From contig NZ_FQVT01000001.1 of NCBI RefSeq assembly GCF_900129445.1, forward strand, positions 620,001-684,000: 64,000 bases of DNA, read 5' to 3'. A program made the translations under genes and the position numbers. Below, in pieces: positions 51,300 through 59,959 of this stretch. Source of the stretch: Salegentibacter echinorum (GTDB lineage: Bacteria; Bacteroidota; Bacteroidia; Flavobacteriales; Flavobacteriaceae). Positions within the stretch are counted from its first letter, which is position 1. Every line of letters begins with the position of its first letter. The notes below the pieces were generated by a model, which worked only from the letters and a program-made list of their open reading frames with translations, was not told the DNA's origin and ran no database searches.

Positions 51300-52589
51300 T
51301 TATTTCTCCTGAATTTCCTTTGCTACTGCTGCAACCTCGTCCATTACGCGTAATAAATTTTCACCCCATAATTTAGCGATTTCTTCTTCAGAATAACCTC
51401 TTTTTACCAATTCTTTAGTAACATTTAAAGTTTCTGAAGCGTCTTCCCAGCCGTCAATTCCGCCGCCGCCGTCAAAGTCACTGCTTATTCCTACGTGATC
51501 AATCCCAATAAGATCTACCATATAATCTATATGATCTACAAAATCTGAAACATTTACCTGTTCAATTTCGTCTTTTAAAGCTGCAATTTCCTGTGCTGCA
51601 GCCGATTTTATTTTTTGAGCGTCGGCATAATAGGCATCCCTGGCTTCATTACTTAAGCTTTTTAAACTGTCCTTATCCAATTCTTTAAAATTCATTTCTT
51701 TAGCTTTTCTTCTGTAAACCTGCGAGCTTCGATCTGCAAAAGCTTTATTTTTTTCCAAATCAACATAAGAACTAAAAGCTACCGTTTGTACCACCCCGCC
51801 GTGTTTTTTAAAAAGCATTAAAAGCTCATCGTCAAGGTTGCGGCTATGATTGGAAAGATTTCTGGCAGAAGAATGCGAAGCAATTAGTGGCGCCTTAGAA
51901 AGCTTAAACATTTGCTTAATGGCTTCTTTAGAAGGGTGGGAAACATCTATCATCATTCCCAGTCGGTTCATTTCTACAATTACTTCTTTACCAAGATCGC
52001 TAAGTCCGTTGTGTAACCACTCATCGTCTTCCTCACCAGTATTGGAATCACTAAGCTGGCTGTGGCCCTGGTGAGCTAAAGACATATACCTCGCTCCCAG
52101 ATCGTAAAATTTCTCAACATTAGTGATATCATTACCAATAGGGTAGCCATTTTCAACTCCAATCATCGCGACCTTTTTTCCTTCAGAAATTAATTCCCGT
52201 ACTTCTTGAGAATTTGTAGCCAATCCTATTTTATTTGGAGCATATTCTTCGACTAACCTATGAATGGCATTAAATTTACTCATCGCATTTTCCTGGGCTT
52301 TTTGGTAACCCTCTTCATTGAGCTCTCCCTGCCCGGTATAAACGATAAGCCAGGCGACATCTAATCCGCCGGCTTCCATTTTAGGCAAAGTAACCTGGTT
52401 TTCCAGGTTCATGGTATAGTTCCTTTCTTTGGTAAAGTTATTGACGTTAAAATCGGCGTGAGTATCTATGGTAATCACGTTTTCGTGAATCTTTTTAGCT
52501 TTTTCTATTAGACTGGAATCATCTTGTTGTTGTGCAATTAAGCTAAAGGAGCTTAAAATAAGCGCTAAATTTAGAAGTTTGAATTTCAT
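51300..52589 (-). CDS. Secreted membrane-type dipeptidase (M19)
   Basis: The 429 residues have a signal peptide (about 1-19, ending SLIAQ) and a renal-dipeptidase TIM barrel: TIDTHADF (zinc His and Asp), GVENGYP (bridging Glu), DVSHPSK and ASHSSAR (zinc His), GIDHVGISSDFDGGGG (Asp). It cleaves dipeptides in the periplasm. An insertion at about 280-345 (KAKEMNFKELDKDSLKSLSN) is charged and helical. It stands alone and converges on the DJ-1 gene. Confidence 0.92.
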   Translation of the reverse strand: MKFKLLNLALILSSFSLIAQQQDDSSLIEKAKKIHENVITIDTHADFNVNNFTKERNYTMNLENQVTLPKMEAGGLDVAWLIVYTGQGELNEEGYQKAQENAMSKFNAIHRLVEEYAPNKIGLATNSQEVRELISEGKKVAMIGVENGYPIGNDITNVEKFYDLGARYMSLAHQGHSQLSDSNTGEEDDEWLHNGLSDLGKEVIVEMNRLGMMIDVSHPSKEAIKQMFKLSKAPLIASHSSARNLSNHSRNLDDELLMLFKKHGGVVQTVAFSSYVDLEKNKAFADRSSQVYRRKAKEMNFKELDKDSLKSLSNEARDAYYADAQKIKSAAAQEIAALKDEIEQVNVSDFVDHIDYMVDLIGIDHVGISSDFDGGGGIDGWEDASETLNVTKELVKRGYSEEEIAKLWGENLLRVMDEVAAVAKEIQEK

Positions 52590-53112
52590 TAATGCTGAAT
52601 TTAATTTTTCTTGAAGCGCTGAAATTACTAATTAATTTTAAGAAACTAATTCGATAAAAGCTTCAAATTAATCTTATATCAAGATTTCTTAATCAATTTG
52701 GATTGAAATACCCATAAAAACAATTCGAATTTATTTCCGGAAAAGTTGGATATTTTTAAAATTTAAAACTGGATTATGATTTTATAATTTTTTTTAGTTA
52801 ATAAATAAATTTTAAAATTAAAAGTGACATTTTACGGAAAACATTATGTTGTAATGCATTTATATACAGTATAAAACATTATATTATTTAAATAATATGT
52901 TTAATGTAATTAAATTTGAAGCAACAGCTTTTTTAATTGAATTTTTGAATTAAAAACAGAAATTTTTGTTTCTGAAATTATTTTTAGGAAGAATTTTTTC
53001 TCGAAATAAATATCGCTTAGAGGAGATGAAAGACAGTTTTGAATAAATTTCATTTTTCATACGCTATAGAATAATATGAAATTTATGCTTTAAAGGGGTG
53101 CTGTTAATGGGT
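52590..53112. other. AT-rich non-coding stretch upstream of the dipeptidase gene
   Basis: No gene is visible. It contains the perfect palindrome ATTATTTAAATAAT (52883-52896) inside a larger imperfect hairpin of ACATTATA-type sequence. The function is unclear. Confidence 0.4.
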
Positions 53113-53138
53113 ATAAAAAAACCCGTACAAGACGGGTT
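53113..53138 (-). terminator. Terminator of the OsmC-like gene
   Basis: AACCCGT (53120-53126) pairs with ACGGGTT (53132-53138). On the minus strand a T run follows (plus-strand As at 53114-53121). Confidence 0.75.
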
Positions 53139-53164
53139 CAAATTTATTTAAATACTTTTAGTCC

Positions 53165-53575
53165 TTATAGGAGTTTAGCATCTAAAGTAATTTTAGTATC
53201 AAGTAACCTTGAGATAGGGCAGTTTTCTTTTGCCTCGTTTGCAATTTCTTCAAATTTTGAACGCTCAATTCCGGGTACTTTTGCAGTTAGGATTAAGTTA
53301 GATTGTGACACTTTTCCATCTTCAAAAGTAATTTCGGCTTGGGTTTCCAGATTTTCTGGTTCAAAACCTGCTTCACTTAAATTAGCAGAGAGCTGCATAG
53401 TGAAACAACCGGCGTGAGCTGCGCCAATTAATTCTTCAGGGTTTGAGCCGTTTCCGTTTTCGAAGCGGGTATTATAGGAATATTGAGTTTTGCTTAAAAC
53501 CTTGCTTTCGGTACTTAAATTGCCTTCTCCTTCTTTAAGATTGCCTTTCCACTCGGCACTTGCTTTTCTAATCAT
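53165..53575 (-). CDS. OsmC-family peroxiredoxin
   Basis: The 136 residues carry the two redox cysteines in GAAHAGCFTM and KENCPISRLL, as in OsmC/Ohr organic hydroperoxide reductases. The overall length and SKTQYSYNTRFENGNGSNPEELI lead are more OsmC-like than Ohr-like. It is cytosolic and reduces organic hydroperoxides. It has a terminator directly behind and stands alone. Confidence 0.93.
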   Translation of the reverse strand: MIRKASAEWKGNLKEGEGNLSTESKVLSKTQYSYNTRFENGNGSNPEELIGAAHAGCFTMQLSANLSEAGFEPENLETQAEITFEDGKVSQSNLILTAKVPGIERSKFEEIANEAKENCPISRLLDTKITLDAKLL

Positions 53576-53692
53576 GATATAAGTTTTTTTAGTTCTAATG
53601 TAATTTACAAACCAATTGTTTACCTGGAAAATTTTTAGAAAAACCTTAACCCTTTAAAAAGTCTTGAGTATTTTATTAATACAGTAATTCGG

Positions 53693-53729
53693 CAATAAAA
53701 AAAGTCCGAAGTTTTCACTCCGGACTTTT
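53693..53729 (-). terminator. Terminator of the FKBP gene
   Basis: AAAAGTCCG (53700-53708) pairs with CGGACTTTT (53721-53729), with a T run on the minus strand. Confidence 0.8.
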
Positions 53730-53749
53730 CAGAAATTATATTGTTCTTT

Positions 53750-54181
53750 TTACTTAATCTCTACTACTTCAAGATCAAATACCAGGTCTTTTCCTGCAAG
53801 TGGGTGGTTACCATCTACAACAATAGTATCTTCCTTCACATCTTTAACAACAAGATTCATTTCCTGTCCATCTGGACTTTTAGAAACAAGACCCATACCT
53901 ACTTCTGGCTTGATTTCTTCTGGAAGTTGACTTTTTTGTACTTCCTGGATCAATTCTTCTCTTGGCTCACCGTAAGCTTCTTTTTTGGAAATATTTACAG
54001 TTTTCTTCTCATTCACCTTCATATCGATAAGGCCTTTTTCAAAACCAGGAATAAGTTGACCCTGTCCCATAGTAAACTCTATAGGCTCGCCTCTTTCTAC
54101 AGAGCTGTCAAAAACCTGTCCATCTGCCAGTTTTCCTGTATAATGTACCTTTACCGTGTCATTCTCTTTTACTTGACTCAT
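53750..54181 (-). CDS. FKBP-type peptidyl-prolyl isomerase (SlyD-like)
   Basis: The 143 residues start at ATG 54181. A longer frame with TTG at 54277 is unlikely. The FKBP domain wraps an inserted flap as in SlyD: VKVHYTGKLADGQVFDSS, MGQGQLIPGFEKGLIDMKVNEKKTV, then the IF domain (about 73-125), then HPLAGKDLVFDLEVVEI. The His-rich metal tail of E. coli SlyD is absent. It assists folding in the cytosol. Confidence 0.93.
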   Translation of the reverse strand: MSQVKENDTVKVHYTGKLADGQVFDSSVERGEPIEFTMGQGQLIPGFEKGLIDMKVNEKKTVNISKKEAYGEPREELIQEVQKSQLPEEIKPEVGMGLVSKSPDGQEMNLVVKDVKEDTIVVDGNHPLAGKDLVFDLEVVEIK

Positions 54182-54840
54182 AATTTTGTTTTTCAAATTT
54201 AAAAATGGACTGTAGTTTTTAAGGCTCAGCCCTTTAAAGGCTGCAAATGTACAGTTATTAAATGCCCTGCCAAACAATACTCGTCACAATCCCAAAATCT
54301 TAAATAAAAATTAACATTTTTAAAATACTTTTTTATTCTTAATAAGATATTGATAACCACAGGCTTAATTATTTAAATTGTAGAAATTATTCTAATAACT
54401 GGTACTATTAACGTAAATTTTAGAGAATTTAATTAATAAAACCGCAATTTGAAATACCACGGAAATAATGGATTAAATTTTAATTCCAGGAAAAATTAGC
54501 AATTTTTTCATTTGAATACTTTGCTGACTTTATAGCACCGCTATATAAGAATAAAAAATGTGCATAAACAAAAAACGTTTAATCCATGTTTAAATGAGTT
54601 CCAGGATCTGGAGAAAAAGGTTTTAGGTTAAATACCTCAGTATAATATTTTCTTTTAGGATTTGTTTTGTAGTTAAATTATGGGTTTATGCTATGTGTAT
54701 TAAACTACATAATATCATTATAATAGATGATGTTTATATTTTAATTGAAAAATTAATAGAACGATAAATAACGTTTAACTCTATATTTCAAACCTAACCT
54801 TGTGCACGAAGAATAAATTTGAAAATAAAAAAACGATTTC
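54182..54840. other. AT-rich non-coding stretch of 0.66 kb
   Basis: I see no gene, structured RNA or repeat in this stretch between the divergent FKBP and 3D-domain genes. Confidence 0.5.
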
Positions 54841-55272
54841 ATGCGATCTTCTAGTATTCTTTTAATCCTCATTATATTTTTCTCCTCCTGTAATTTCAAT
54901 AAGGATCGGGAAGCACCTAAAATAGATTGGGATACTTTAAATGTAGAAGTTTCGGCATACAATTCTGTAAAATGGCAAACGGGTGCGGGTGGCGCCAATA
55001 TTACCGCCTGGGGTGATACGTTAAAACCGGGTATGAAAGCGATAGCTGTTTCCAGAGATTTAATTCCCAAAGGGCTTGAGCACAATACCTTGGTAAAGAT
55101 TGAAGGTTTTGATAGTATATTTAAGGTAAAAGATAAAATGCATTATCGCTGGACGAATAAAATAGATATTTATATGGGACAGGATGTAGAGCGGGCAAGA
55201 GAATTTGGTAGAAAGCAATTAGAAATATATTTTGCAAAGTCTAAAGATTCAATTTCTAAAATAAAACAATAA
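54841..55272 (+). CDS. 3D-domain lipoprotein
   Basis: The 143 residues have lipobox FFSSC (Cys19) and then a 3D (three-aspartate) domain: SAYNSVKWQTGAGGANITAWGDTLKPGM, IAVSRDLIPKGLE and KDKMHYRWTNKIDIYM, with the Asp residues of the double-psi barrel at WGD, RD and DIY. Related domains occur in MltA and Rpf-like peptidoglycan enzymes. It lies 14 bp before a ligand-gated channel gene and is probably cotranscribed. Confidence 0.86.
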   Translation: MRSSSILLILIIFFSSCNFNKDREAPKIDWDTLNVEVSAYNSVKWQTGAGGANITAWGDTLKPGMKAIAVSRDLIPKGLEHNTLVKIEGFDSIFKVKDKMHYRWTNKIDIYMGQDVERAREFGRKQLEIYFAKSKDSISKIKQ

Positions 55273-55286
55273 AAACACATTTTAAA

Positions 55287-56360
55287 ATGATGAAGAAATA
55301 CGTATTACTTATAACTATATTACTTAGCAGTTTTACTTTTATTGGCCAGGAGAGTGTAGATAGCCTCAATTTACCCAATAAGGTAGTTATTGGTGTGACA
55401 CCAACACCTCCTTTTATTATTTCTGCAAATGACGGCTATAGGGGGTTGAGTGTAGATTCCTGGGAATTGGTAAATGATGAGCTAGACCTGGAATATGATT
55501 ATAAGGAATATGAAACTTTGGGTGCTTTGCTTAAAGGGGTGGAAAACAACGAAGTAGATTTTAGCATAAACCCTGTAACGGTGACTAATAATCGTATGGT
55601 ACGTATGACATTTTCCCAACCGTACTATATTTCTGATACTTCCCTGGCCAAGAAAACGGGGTCTCAAATTTTGGGCTATATTAAGAACATTGTGAGCTGG
55701 AAGTTTATATCGGCTATACTGGTTTTAATGGCTGTAATTTTAGTTTTTGGATTTTTGGTTTGGATCTTTGAGCGCAAAAAGAACCCAGAAGAATTTGGTG
55801 GTGGTAAACGCGGAATCCTGGAAGGGTTTTGGTGGAGTGCTGTGACCATGACTACCGTGGGATATGGAGATAAATCCCCCCAAACTACCGGTGGAAGAAT
55901 TATTGGTTTTATTTGGATGTTTATGGCCATTATCATTATTTCCAGTTTAACGGCCGGGATCGCTTCTTCTTTAACCGTGCAAACTATGAATGACGAAATA
56001 GGCGGCATTCAGGATCTTTCTAATTTTAAAGTGACTTCTGTAAAAAGTAGTAGTGCTGAAGAATTACTGGACCTCTATAATATTAAGCATAATGTAGTAG
56101 AGAATGAAAAAGAGGGAATCGCTCTAGTGGAAAATGAACAAACCGATGTTTTTGTTTATGACGAGCCAATTCTAAATTTCGAAATAGAGCGCAGGGGACT
56201 GGAAGATGAAATTGGGGTCTCTACACGAAGTCTAAAAAAAGACTATTTCGCATACAGTTTTCCTAAAAAATCAGAATTAGTAGATAAAATTAATCCCGTG
56301 CTTATAAGTGTGCTAAAAACAATGGAATGGAATAATGTTGTGAAAGACAGTGAAAAGTAA
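55287..56360 (+). CDS. GluR0-like ligand-gated potassium channel
   Basis: The 357 residues have a signal peptide (about 1-21), the first lobe of an extracellular amino-acid-binding domain (about 31-122), helix M1 (about 137-161), a re-entrant pore with TTVGYGDKSP (K+ selectivity filter at 190-195), helix M2 (about 203-231), and the second lobe (about 240-350). This is the order of prokaryotic ionotropic glutamate receptors (GluR0). It is probably gated by an amino acid and conducts K+. It sits directly behind a lipoprotein gene and has its own terminator. Confidence 0.9.
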   Translation: MMKKYVLLITILLSSFTFIGQESVDSLNLPNKVVIGVTPTPPFIISANDGYRGLSVDSWELVNDELDLEYDYKEYETLGALLKGVENNEVDFSINPVTVTNNRMVRMTFSQPYYISDTSLAKKTGSQILGYIKNIVSWKFISAILVLMAVILVFGFLVWIFERKKNPEEFGGGKRGILEGFWWSAVTMTTVGYGDKSPQTTGGRIIGFIWMFMAIIIISSLTAGIASSLTVQTMNDEIGGIQDLSNFKVTSVKSSSAEELLDLYNIKHNVVENEKEGIALVENEQTDVFVYDEPILNFEIERRGLEDEIGVSTRSLKKDYFAYSFPKKSELVDKINPVLISVLKTMEWNNVVKDSEK

Positions 56361-56426
56361 GTAAGTAGATTATTTTTTTACCAAATAGGTATGGGGAACT
56401 AAAACTCTAATTTTGCATATATTTTC

Positions 56427-56468
56427 AAAAAGCTTAATTCGCTAATAATAGAAGGATTAAGCTTTTTT
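56427..56468 (+). terminator. Terminator of the channel gene
   Basis: AAAAAGCTTAAT-like left arm (about 56427-56438) pairs with ATTAAGCTTTTT (56456-56467), and Ts follow. Confidence 0.75.
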
Positions 56469-56637
56469 GTTTTTCAAACAAGTTTTTCGAGGTTATAAAC
56501 AACTATGTTTTAAGTAACGGAATCATTTTTTTAGACCAAAAATTTAAAATATTATCGAAGGTAATCTCTTAAAAAGATAGGAGGAGAAGGTAACTTAGTT
56601 TTTTTGTATCTTTAGAAGAATCAACACGTAAAAAATC

Positions 56638-57516
56638 ATGAAAACTTTTTCCTTCAGAATATTTATTTTCTTTTTATTAATAAGCGCAGGCAGCTTTGCA
56701 CAACGCAACCCGGCAACGCTAATCAAAAAAATAAGCGGATTTAGCCATCCTGAATCTGTGATTTATCACAAAGCTAATGATGTTTATTTTGTTACTAATA
56801 TGGCGGAGGATAGTGACGGCGATGGGTTTATTTCAAAAGTTTCCAAAGAAGGTGAAATTATTAAGCTCAAATGGATTACGGGCTTAAAAGATCCCAAAGG
56901 TATGCTCATTAAAGAGGACACGCTGTATGTTACAAATAATACCGAGTTGATTAGAATAGCTATTGGCGATGCCAGGATTATAGAAAGAATAGCCGTAGAA
57001 GGAGCAGTGTCTCTAAATGATATCACCATAGACGAGGATGGTAATATTTTTATCTCCGATTCTGGTAGAAGTGCGATTTATATGATTTCTTCACCTGCTA
57101 CTGAAATGATGGTGCCAGAGGAGCAGGAGACGGAAATTGTGGAATATTTAGATAGTAAAAGACTGCAATATCCCAATGGTCTCTTTGCTCGAAACAAAGA
57201 TTTATATGTCGCGGCCTGGGGTGAAAATGGTAAAGGAAGCCTTTTAAAGGTCGCAATTGAATTCCGCGAGATCACGAAGATATCTAAAAAAGGCATTGGA
57301 AATTTAGACGGTATCCAGCCCGTAGGTAAAGAAGCCTTTTATATTTCAGACTGGGCTACCGGTACAATTTATCTCGCTGGGAAGAATGGTGACTTGCAGG
57401 AAGTACTGACTTCAGAAAAAAGTGCGGGTGATATTTTATTCCTTCCAGATAGCAACCAGCTTATTTTACCTATGAACCACCAAAATGAGCTTTGGTGGTA
57501 TCAATTGCAAAAATAA
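56638..57516 (+). CDS. SMP-30/NHL-like beta-propeller exported protein
   Basis: The 292 residues have a signal peptide (about 1-21, ending SFAQ). About six repeated units of the type DIYVSDSGRSAIYMI and NGLFARNKDLYVAAWG form a six-bladed propeller of the SMP-30/gluconolactonase/NHL kind. Likely periplasmic. The reaction or ligand is unknown. It forms a single-gene unit that converges on the ACT-like gene. TATCTTTA 30 bp upstream may be a -7 box. Confidence 0.85.
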   Translation: MKTFSFRIFIFFLLISAGSFAQRNPATLIKKISGFSHPESVIYHKANDVYFVTNMAEDSDGDGFISKVSKEGEIIKLKWITGLKDPKGMLIKEDTLYVTNNTELIRIAIGDARIIERIAVEGAVSLNDITIDEDGNIFISDSGRSAIYMISSPATEMMVPEEQETEIVEYLDSKRLQYPNGLFARNKDLYVAAWGENGKGSLLKVAIEFREITKISKKGIGNLDGIQPVGKEAFYISDWATGTIYLAGKNGDLQEVLTSEKSAGDILFLPDSNQLILPMNHQNELWWYQLQK

Positions 57517-57549
57517 TCGGTTATTAATTATTCAATTAAACCTAAAACA

Positions 57550-58194
57550 CTATTTTTTTATTTCATTAATTAACAAAAATGCCTGGTTCACATATTGTTT
57601 TTCCAGAAACAAAGCGAAATAGTTGGAAGTAGAAATCATCTCAAAAACAGGAATTCCCTCGTAAGCCAGTAACTTAAAGATGTAAAAATACAATCCCACA
57701 AATTGAGAACTGTCTTTGGGAAGTGCTATAGTAATTGAAGATAATTCTTCCTTGATGGTTACACGTCGCTCACTTCTAAAACAGTCTTCCACTAAATCTG
57801 TTAAACTGGAAGAAACTAAAATATTACTTTCCTGGTAATTACTTGAGTAATTGAGATAAACACCGGTCTGTTCTTTTACAGCTTCCAATAGCTTGGCTTT
57901 ACTGGCAATAATAGTATTAGAATTTAAAAAAGTATATTCTGTAATTCCAGAACGCACCACAATATCTCCCAATTCCCTAAGATCCCGCATATTTATTTTA
58001 GTTCGCTTTGGTGCATATCTGCGCAATGCCATAATAATGGAACCTTGTTTTACCGGTTTACGCATTTCCTCTTCTACTTGCGGTTGAATATCGGCCGCCA
58101 GACCGCTAAAGTTCACAATATCACGCGCAATAGCGTCATCTAAAAAAGGTTGATGTTTTATAATATCGTGAACACAAGTTGTAATCGTCTTCAT
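57550..58194 (-). CDS. ACT-like regulatory protein divergent from aspartate kinase
   Basis: The 214-residue cytosolic protein has an N-terminal helical domain (VHDIIKHQPFLDDAIARDIVN) and a C-terminal half with ACT-like beta-alpha-beta-beta patterns (EELSSITIALPKDSS ... FYIFKLLAYEGIPVFEMISTSNYFALF). ACT domains bind amino acids. With the aspartate kinase gene divergent across 270 bp, a role in sensing lysine or threonine is possible but inferred. A TACATTTG -7 box lies about 20 bp upstream. Confidence 0.78.
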   Translation of the reverse strand: MKTITTCVHDIIKHQPFLDDAIARDIVNFSGLAADIQPQVEEEMRKPVKQGSIIMALRRYAPKRTKINMRDLRELGDIVVRSGITEYTFLNSNTIIASKAKLLEAVKEQTGVYLNYSSNYQESNILVSSSLTDLVEDCFRSERRVTIKEELSSITIALPKDSSQFVGLYFYIFKLLAYEGIPVFEMISTSNYFALFLEKQYVNQAFLLINEIKK

Positions 58195-58464
58195 TGTTAA
58201 TTATTATACATTTTGTGCAAATGTATATAAAATAGCAGATAATTTTTGTAACAAGAAGCTTAAATTCTAAATATGCATAGGTAAAATTATTGGCGATTCA
58301 GTTTTAAGTAAAGCAATCAATTTTTTCCTGGATTTCATTAAGTAAGAAAAACACCTCGGTGCAGGGCCACGAGGTTTTATATTAATAATATTTTGGTTTC
58401 GCGGCATCTCGATAGCTATCGGGACAAAGCTTTTAAATTTCGAGTATCGAGTAAATAGTTAAGG
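58195..58464. other. Divergent control region of the ACT-like and aspartate kinase genes
   Basis: It contains a short hairpin ACCTCG/CGAGGT (58353-58375) and a TCGATAGCTATCGGGA element (about 58407-58422), a motif also present as AGCTATCGGGATGCATCGA at about 21718. No gene is seen. Confidence 0.4.
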
Positions 58465-59796
58465 ATGAAAGTATTAAAATTTGGAGGAACATCTGTAGGA
58501 TCTGTAGCAAGCATTGTAAATGTAAAAAATATTTTAAAGGCCAAAACAGGGAAAAAAGTATTGGTACTTTCGGCGATGGCCGGGGTAACCAATAAACTGG
58601 TAGAACTTACAAAAATGATTGAAGCAAAAAATAATACAGAAATTGCTGAAATTATTGCTGAATTAAAATACAAACATGATTCAACTATAGACGCATTAAT
58701 CCAGGACGAAGCGCTGAATGTAAGTACTAAAGAATTGGTTCAAAATATTCTCAACGAATTAAGGGAAATAAGTAAGCGCAATTACTCTGAAACGGTGTAT
58801 GCCAAGGTGGTTACTACCGGAGAACGTATGTTAACCACTGTTTTTTCTGGTTTTTTAACATCTTGCGATATGGAAAACAAGCTTTTAGATGCCAAAGATT
58901 TTATGCACGTCGCAAACTTAGAAAATCCGGATACTGGCTTGGTAGGAAAGAAATTTAGAGAAAGTACAGCAGGCTTACAACAACCCGACATATATATCAC
59001 CCAGGGTTTTGTAAGAATTGACGGCAACGGTAGCGTAAGTACCCTAAATAGAGGTGGCAGTGATTATAGTGCCACGATTTTAGCTGCGGCTTTAGAAGCT
59101 TCAGAAGCGCAAATTTGGACCGATATTGATGGTTTTCATAATAACGATCCGCGTTATGTAGAAAACACGCACGCCCTGGCAGAATTAAGTTTTGAAGAGG
59201 CAGCCGAGCTGGCTTATTTTGGTGCGAAAATTTTACATCCGCAAACAATCTCTCCGGTTATTAAGAAGCAGATTCCATTATTCCTAAAAAATACTTTTAC
59301 GCCAGAACTTCCCGGAACGAAAATTTCTTCGGAAATCCATTCTCGCGGCCTAAAAGCAATATCGGCTAAAGATGGAATTACCGCCATAAAGATTAAGTCT
59401 AACCGAATGTTGATGGCACATGGATTTCTAAAGAAAATATTCGAGGTTTTCGATACTTATGAAACTGCTATTGATATGATCACTACTTCAGAAATTGCTA
59501 TCTCATTAACTATAGATAATACTAAGAATTTAGATAAAATACTGGCAGAACTAAACGTGTGTGGCGAAATAACGGTAGAAAAAGATCATAGTATAATTTG
59601 TATAGTAGGCGAGGGGCTTATTGAAGACAAAGATACCAGCCGGTTATTCGAATTACTCAATGATATCCCGGTGCGCATGATTTCTTATGGTGGCAGCGCT
59701 AACAACATTTCCCTTTTGGTAGCCACCGAAAATAAAATACAAACCTTGCAGGCTTTAAATAGAAAGCTTTTTGAAAAGGAGTATGAATTTGTTTGA
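58465..59796 (+). CDS. Aspartate kinase
   Basis: The 443 residues show the amino-acid kinase start MKVLKFGGTSVGS, TTGERM, SDYSATILAAAL, and the IWTDIDGFHNNDPR nucleotide site. Two C-terminal ACT domains span about 300-440 (EIAISLTIDN, SIICIVGEG). It phosphorylates aspartate at the head of the lysine/threonine/methionine pathway, and the ACT domains give feedback control. It is monofunctional (no homoserine dehydrogenase part). A terminator follows. Confidence 0.95.
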   Translation: MKVLKFGGTSVGSVASIVNVKNILKAKTGKKVLVLSAMAGVTNKLVELTKMIEAKNNTEIAEIIAELKYKHDSTIDALIQDEALNVSTKELVQNILNELREISKRNYSETVYAKVVTTGERMLTTVFSGFLTSCDMENKLLDAKDFMHVANLENPDTGLVGKKFRESTAGLQQPDIYITQGFVRIDGNGSVSTLNRGGSDYSATILAAALEASEAQIWTDIDGFHNNDPRYVENTHALAELSFEEAAELAYFGAKILHPQTISPVIKKQIPLFLKNTFTPELPGTKISSEIHSRGLKAISAKDGITAIKIKSNRMLMAHGFLKKIFEVFDTYETAIDMITTSEIAISLTIDNTKNLDKILAELNVCGEITVEKDHSIICIVGEGLIEDKDTSRLFELLNDIPVRMISYGGSANNISLLVATENKIQTLQALNRKLFEKEYEFV

Positions 59797-59836
59797 TTTC
59801 TGTTTGTGAACAGGTAACTGTTCTTTTTGTGTAGTG

Positions 59837-59868
59837 AACCGTCAACAATGTTTTTGTTGGCGGTTTTT
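59837..59868 (+). terminator. Terminator of the aspartate kinase gene
   Basis: AACCGTCAACAA (59837-59848) pairs with TTGTTGGCGGTT (59854-59865; one G-U) and TTTT follows. Confidence 0.8.
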
Positions 59869-59959
59869 TCTCGATAATAGAGATTTAAAGACTCCGTGCC
59901 GATGGCTCTTCAACAGTAAACCTCCTTTATAATACCTCGTTGCCCTGAGGTTGTTTGTT

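Noticed and set aside
54182-54277. Longer FKBP start at TTG 54277
   Set aside because: The 32 extra residues are not FKBP-like. The ATG at 54181 gives the normal N terminus.
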